From Salinivibrio kushneri (GTDB lineage Bacteria > Pseudomonadota > Gammaproteobacteria > Enterobacterales > Vibrionaceae): 64,000 nt of DNA. Under the pieces are notes generated by a model that was not told where the DNA came from, searched no databases, and saw nothing but the letters and a program-made list of their open reading frames with translations. The DNA is taken from the NCBI RefSeq assembly GCF_027286325.1, contig NZ_CP114588.1, positions 1,885,317 through 1,949,316 of the forward strand, in the 5' to 3' direction. Positions 60,926 to 64,000 of the stretch are shown one piece after another (positions within the stretch are counted from its first letter, which is position 1; each line of letters begins with the position of its first letter). The position numbers and the translations under genes are program-made.

Positions 60926-61192
60926 ATGCCAACTGCATCGCCATTTTCGTGCCGCCTTGGGTGTGGTGCTTGCTGTATCGCGCCTAGCATTTCGTCACCG
61001 ATCCCCGGAATGCCAAACGGTAAGCCCGCTGACACCCGTTGTGTGCAGCTGGATGATCGCAACCTATGTAAGCTATTTGGCTCTGACACCCGCCCCGATG
61101 TGTGCGCTGCATTCGACGCCGACCCTGACGTGTGTGGTAATACCTATCAGCAAGCGCTCGATAACCTTATTTATCTGGAAGCAGCAACATAA
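60926..61192 (+). CDS. YkgJ family cysteine-cluster protein
   Basis: A small protein (88 residues from ATG 60926) with [15 protein letters not shown] and later [14 protein letters not shown] and [15 protein letters not shown]. This cysteine arrangement is that of the YkgJ/CxxCxxCC zinc- or iron-binding family. GGAGG at 60913-60917 is eight bases before ATG 60926 but only two before ATG 60920, so the later start is preferred. It is divergent from ycgN, another member of the same broad group. Function unknown. Confidence 0.85.
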   Translation: MPTASPFSCRLGCGACCIAPSISSPIPGMPNGKPADTRCVQLDDRNLCKLFGSDTRPDVCAAFDADPDVCGNTYQQALDNLIYLEAAT

Positions 61193-61221
61193 AAAACGCT
61201 GGCTAATCCTAGCCAGCGCTT
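61191..61221. terminator. Bidirectional terminator
   Basis: AAAAAACGCTGGCTA-ATCC-TAGCCAGCG. The T run is on the minus strand, serving the Tim44-domain gene; the stem also ends the YkgJ-like transcript. Confidence 0.85.
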
Positions 61222-61252
61222 GGTAGTCTCCGGTTGTTTTCAGAGCAACGGA

Positions 61253-62116
61253 TTAGCTTTGAATACCCACGATTAGCCAAGGCGCATTCGGCTGGCGTAA
61301 GTCACGCTCTAGGTGCCAAATATCGGTAATGTCCTCTTCCACGCCTTCAACACGGTCACAATAACGGCCGGTGAACTTCAGGCTCAGCTGGGCGGTGCGG
61401 CTGTCGTAATCGGCACGAACAATTTCTGCATCGACATACATCACTTCCGTATGCTGCTCTCCATCCAGTCGTGCACGCTCGGCGGCGAGGTCGTTATACA
61501 GTTCAGGCGTCACGTACTCTTGAATTTTATCCAGCTCGTTATGGTTCCATGCGCCTTGCAAAATCCGATAATGCTCACGGGCACCGCTCAAAAAACTCTG
61601 CATATCGAACTGCGGGGGGAAGTTAAATGGCACATCATTGTTAGCAGCGCCAAACCCACCAGACGTCGCGCCTGTTTCTGCGCCGTTTTGTCGGAATGCA
61701 TGAGGTTGCTCATGATAATAGCCTTTATTTTGTCCCGCGTACGCCGGCCCTTGCGCCTGAGCCCCTGCTTTGGCTTGGGTGAGCCCGCGGAGAAACTTCA
61801 TGGCAAAGTAGGCGATCAGGCCTAAAATCAAGATATCCATAAATTGGATACCCTCAAACGCACCACCGAAGAAAGCGGCCAATAGACCACCGGCAAGTAA
61901 ACCGCCGAGTAAACCACCGGCGAGCCCTTTTTTGCTGGTTTTCGGGCTGTTCTGTTTGAGGGTATTGGTATTAGTGGTGGTATTTTTGGGCGCAGGCGCG
62001 GTTTTAAAGCTTTTACCAAAAGATTTGCCGCCGCCGAAGCGTTTCGCTTCTGCATAAGGCGCTGTTACAACAAAGACAACCATCAAGGCTGCAACAGAGA
62101 GTAGTTTTTTCATCAT
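61253..62116 (-). CDS. Tim44-domain protein
   Basis: Membrane-associated protein of 287 residues. It has a signal-like N-terminus (cut near PYAEA, about residue 24), a Lys/Ser/Thr-rich segment, a glycine-rich stretch (GLAGGLLGGLLAGGLLAAFF) leading into a membrane helix (about 94-112), and a C-terminal Tim44-like domain (about 165-287) with MYVDAEIVRADYDSRTA and DITDIWHLERD. Bacterial members are widespread but unstudied. ATG 62113 could also be the start. Confidence 0.88.
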   Translation of the reverse strand: MMKKLLSVAALMVVFVVTAPYAEAKRFGGGKSFGKSFKTAPAPKNTTTNTNTLKQNSPKTSKKGLAGGLLGGLLAGGLLAAFFGGAFEGIQFMDILILGLIAYFAMKFLRGLTQAKAGAQAQGPAYAGQNKGYYHEQPHAFRQNGAETGATSGGFGAANNDVPFNFPPQFDMQSFLSGAREHYRILQGAWNHNELDKIQEYVTPELYNDLAAERARLDGEQHTEVMYVDAEIVRADYDSRTAQLSLKFTGRYCDRVEGVEEDITDIWHLERDLRQPNAPWLIVGIQS

Positions 62117-62300
62117 CGCATCATCTGTGGTTTGAGACCGTTATCATGCTAGAGTCTCTGGTGGTGAAGTCAATTAGCAGAGTGGGAATAATTGTTACCA
62201 AACGTCATCCAGAAACCATTGTTTTGGGGTCAGTAGGAACCATTTGCCACGCTTGCACTCCAAGCCATTAGTATTCTTTTCACTGCAATAGGACCAAGAC

Positions 62301-62696
62301 ATGAATGATACCCACAGTAAATTTGTTGGTTACTTACTCTGGATCTTTGGTTTTCTCGGATCCCACCGTTTTTACTATGGAAAACCGGTGACTGGTACCC
62401 TCTGGTTTTTCACCTTAGGCCTGTTCTTTGTCGGCTGGATTGTGGATTTGTTCTTGATTCCCGCCATGGATAAAGAAGCCGATCTCCGTTTTCGCAGTGG
62501 CCCCACAGATTTTACTATTGCCTGGCTATTACTGACTTTTCTGGGTGTGTTTGGTATTCACCGTATGTACATGGGTAAATGGATCACTGGCTTTATTTAC
62601 CTCTTTACCGGTGGCTTTTTCTTAATTGGTGTACTGTATGATTTTTGGACACTCAATGAGCAAGTGTCGATTAAAAACATGCAAAAGTTTTCTTAG
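62301..62696 (+). CDS. TM2-domain membrane protein
   Basis: A 131-residue protein with a duplicated TM2 module: FGFLGSHRFYYGKPVTGTLW (about 16-35) and FLGVFGIHRMYMGKWITGF (about 80-100), each followed by a helix and an acidic end (VDLFLIP, LYDFWTL). Four helices in total are predicted. The G-x-H-R-F/M-Y motifs are characteristic of TM2. Function in bacteria is unknown. Confidence 0.88.
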   Translation: MNDTHSKFVGYLLWIFGFLGSHRFYYGKPVTGTLWFFTLGLFFVGWIVDLFLIPAMDKEADLRFRSGPTDFTIAWLLLTFLGVFGIHRMYMGKWITGFIYLFTGGFFLIGVLYDFWTLNEQVSIKNMQKFS

Positions 62697-62806
62697 TCCT
62701 CCTTTTTGTCAACTAACTGAATGATGCGCAACGCATTCAAGGTTGCGCACGCCTCGCTCGCTGCTAGTATAAGTCGCTTACTGCAACGCGAAATGGATCT
62801 GCCTAC

Positions 62807-64000
62807 ATGAGCCAACAGTTTCAGCTTTTACGCGAGCGACGTTTTTTGCCTTATTTCATTACCCAGGCATTAGGCGCGTTTAACGATAACGTCTATAAGA
62901 ATGTGTTGGTGATCATGGTTGCGTTCGCCTCGGCCGATCAACTGCCGATGGATGCCACGCTGTTTATCAACGCCGCCGCTGGCCTGTTTATTCTTCCTTT
63001 TTTCCTATTTTCTGCCTTTGCTGGCGAGCTTGCGGACAAATACGACAAAGCGCTGATCATGCGGCGGGTGAAATGGTTAGAAGTAGCTATTATGTCAAGC
63101 GCCGCGTTCGCACTGTATTTTCACGCCTGGAATGTGCTACTCGGCTTACTGTTTTTGATGGGCACCCAATCGGCTTTTTTTGGCCCGGTGAAATACGCAT
63201 TACTGCCACAAACGCTCAATGACAAAGAGCTTGTTTCAGGCAATGCCTTAGTGGAAACCGGCACCTTCTTATCGATTCTGCTCGGTACCTTATTGGCCGG
63301 CTTTATAGCCCATCACCCTGATTCAAGCCTGATCGCCGGGATAGCCGTATTAAGTTTTGCGTTGCTTGGCGTCATGTCTGCCTATGCTATCCCCCCCGCG
63401 CCTGCAGGAAACCCTGGGCTCAATTTACGCTATCGGCCGGTGGCTTTAATGCGGCAAACCCTACGCTTTGCGCGTAAAGACAAAGTCACCTTACAAGCGA
63501 TTCTCGGGATCAGCTGGTTTTGGTTTTTAGGGGCCAGCTATTTAACCCAGTTTCCCAAATTCACCGCTTCGATCGGTGGCGGTGAAATTGGCGTGTCGTT
63601 TCTGCTCACCTTGTTTTCTGTCGGCATCGCTGTGGGCGCATTGCTTTGCGATAAGCTTTCCGGTCATCGTATTGAGCCCGGCATTGTCCCCTTGGGCAGT
63701 TTAGGGTTAACCGGTTTTGGCTTACATTTGTTTTTTGCCACGCCGGCGGCCCCCACACTTCATACCAACCTGGTTGCTTTTATCACTGATCCAGCCCTGA
63801 CCTGGGTGTTTATCGACCTATTGATGATTGGCGTATGTGGTGGGATTTTCATCGTGCCACTGTACAGTCTGATGCAACAACGCGCCGATAAAGCCGCGCG
63901 TGCGCGTGTGATTGCCGCGAACAATATCTTCAATGCCTTATTTATGGTGGTCAGTGCGATACTCGGTATCACACTCTTGGTCGTGGTGGAGTTATCTATC
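62807..64000 (+). CDS. Major-facilitator transporter, LplT-like (3' end beyond window)
   Basis: Lysophospholipid-transporter-like MFS protein. From ATG 62807, 398 codons remain open to the right edge. The start LPYFITQALGAFNDNVYKNV and the segments AFFGPVKYALLPQ and IVPLYSLMQQRADKAARARV resemble LplT. In many marine gammaproteobacteria this domain is fused to PlsC- and Aas-like acyltransferase/acyl-ACP synthetase domains that rebuild phosphatidylethanolamine from lyso forms. Whether that fusion exists here cannot be seen, though no stop appears at the position where stand-alone LplT (397 residues) would end. Confidence 0.88.
   Translation, partial: MSQQFQLLRERRFLPYFITQALGAFNDNVYKNVLVIMVAFASADQLPMDATLFINAAAGLFILPFFLFSAFAGELADKYDKALIMRRVKWLEVAIMSSAAFALYFHAWNVLLGLLFLMGTQSAFFGPVKYALLPQTLNDKELVSGNALVETGTFLSILLGTLLAGFIAHHPDSSLIAGIAVLSFALLGVMSAYAIPPAPAGNPGLNLRYRPVALMRQTLRFARKDKVTLQAILGISWFWFLGASYLTQFPKFTASIGGGEIGVSFLLTLFSVGIAVGALLCDKLSGHRIEPGIVPLGSLGLTGFGLHLFFATPAAPTLHTNLVAFITDPALTWVFIDLLMIGVCGGIFIVPLYSLMQQRADKAARARVIAANNIFNALFMVVSAILGITLLVVVELSI

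Overview
The window is a stretch of core chromosome from a marine or halophilic member of the Vibrionaceae. The evidence is a LuxO-Qrr quorum-sensing locus beside uvrB, the polar-flagellum protein MotY, a FadR of Vibrio length, and three sodium/proton antiporters from different families. Base composition is near 50% GC. A Salinivibrio-like organism fits best, but the genus is inferred from gene content and was not tested by alignment. I saw no phage, integron, CRISPR array or intact insertion sequence.

Layout. 1-1.7 kb: luxO (cut by the left edge) and a divergent Qrr small RNA with a sigma-54 promoter and a LuxO operator. 1.7-3.7 kb: uvrB. 3.7-4.9 kb: a gene-free region with DnaA boxes, then two tRNA-Asn genes, each followed by a structured tRNA-like trailer. 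5.1-11.8 kb: rsxABCDGE-nth, a membrane electron-transfer complex plus endonuclease III. 11.8-19 kb: gloA, motY with a sigma-28 promoter, rnt, fadL, a YuiF-like antiporter, grxD and sodB. 19-22.3 kb: asd and nhaC. 22.4-25.7 kb: yejK, yejL and yejM, followed by tRNA-Pro. 25.9-31.1 kb: a MalS-like amylase and a CHASE-PAS-PAS-GGDEF-EAL protein. 31.3-37 kb: a TauE/SafE transporter, topB, ydjA and fadH. 37-41.3 kb: sppA, ansA, a GST-like gene and yeaC. 41.5-45.5 kb: a DUF2989 lipoprotein, gapA, yeaD and a MipA/OmpV-family protein. 45.8-50.6 kb: the yeaG-yeaH-spoVR operon. 50.7-54.2 kb: fadR, nhaB and dsbB. 54.2-60.2 kb: a NudG-like hydrolase, a YecA-like protein, dusC, and an Scs-type thiol-redox cluster. 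60.3-64 kb: ycgN, a YkgJ-like protein, a Tim44-domain protein, a TM2 protein, and an LplT-like transporter cut by the right edge.

Links between genes. FadR is encoded here, and a FadR-type operator core lies just upstream of fadH; weaker half-matches precede fadL. This suggests that fatty-acid uptake and unsaturated fatty-acid oxidation are controlled by a regulator in the same window. DsbB and the ScsB/ScsD/ScsC group are separate periplasmic thiol systems within 3 kb of each other. NhaB, NhaC and the YuiF-like protein suit a salt-dependent life. LuxO, Qrr, MotY and the cyclic-di-GMP protein tie the window to quorum sensing and the motile/sessile switch.

Most genes are ordinary vertically inherited loci. 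The least explained structures are the tRNA-Asn trailers (two units with an exact 217-bp period), a 99-bp GC-rich element with terminal inverted repeats after fadL, a 15-bp palindrome inside the likely ansA promoter, and the long repeat tail of RsxC.
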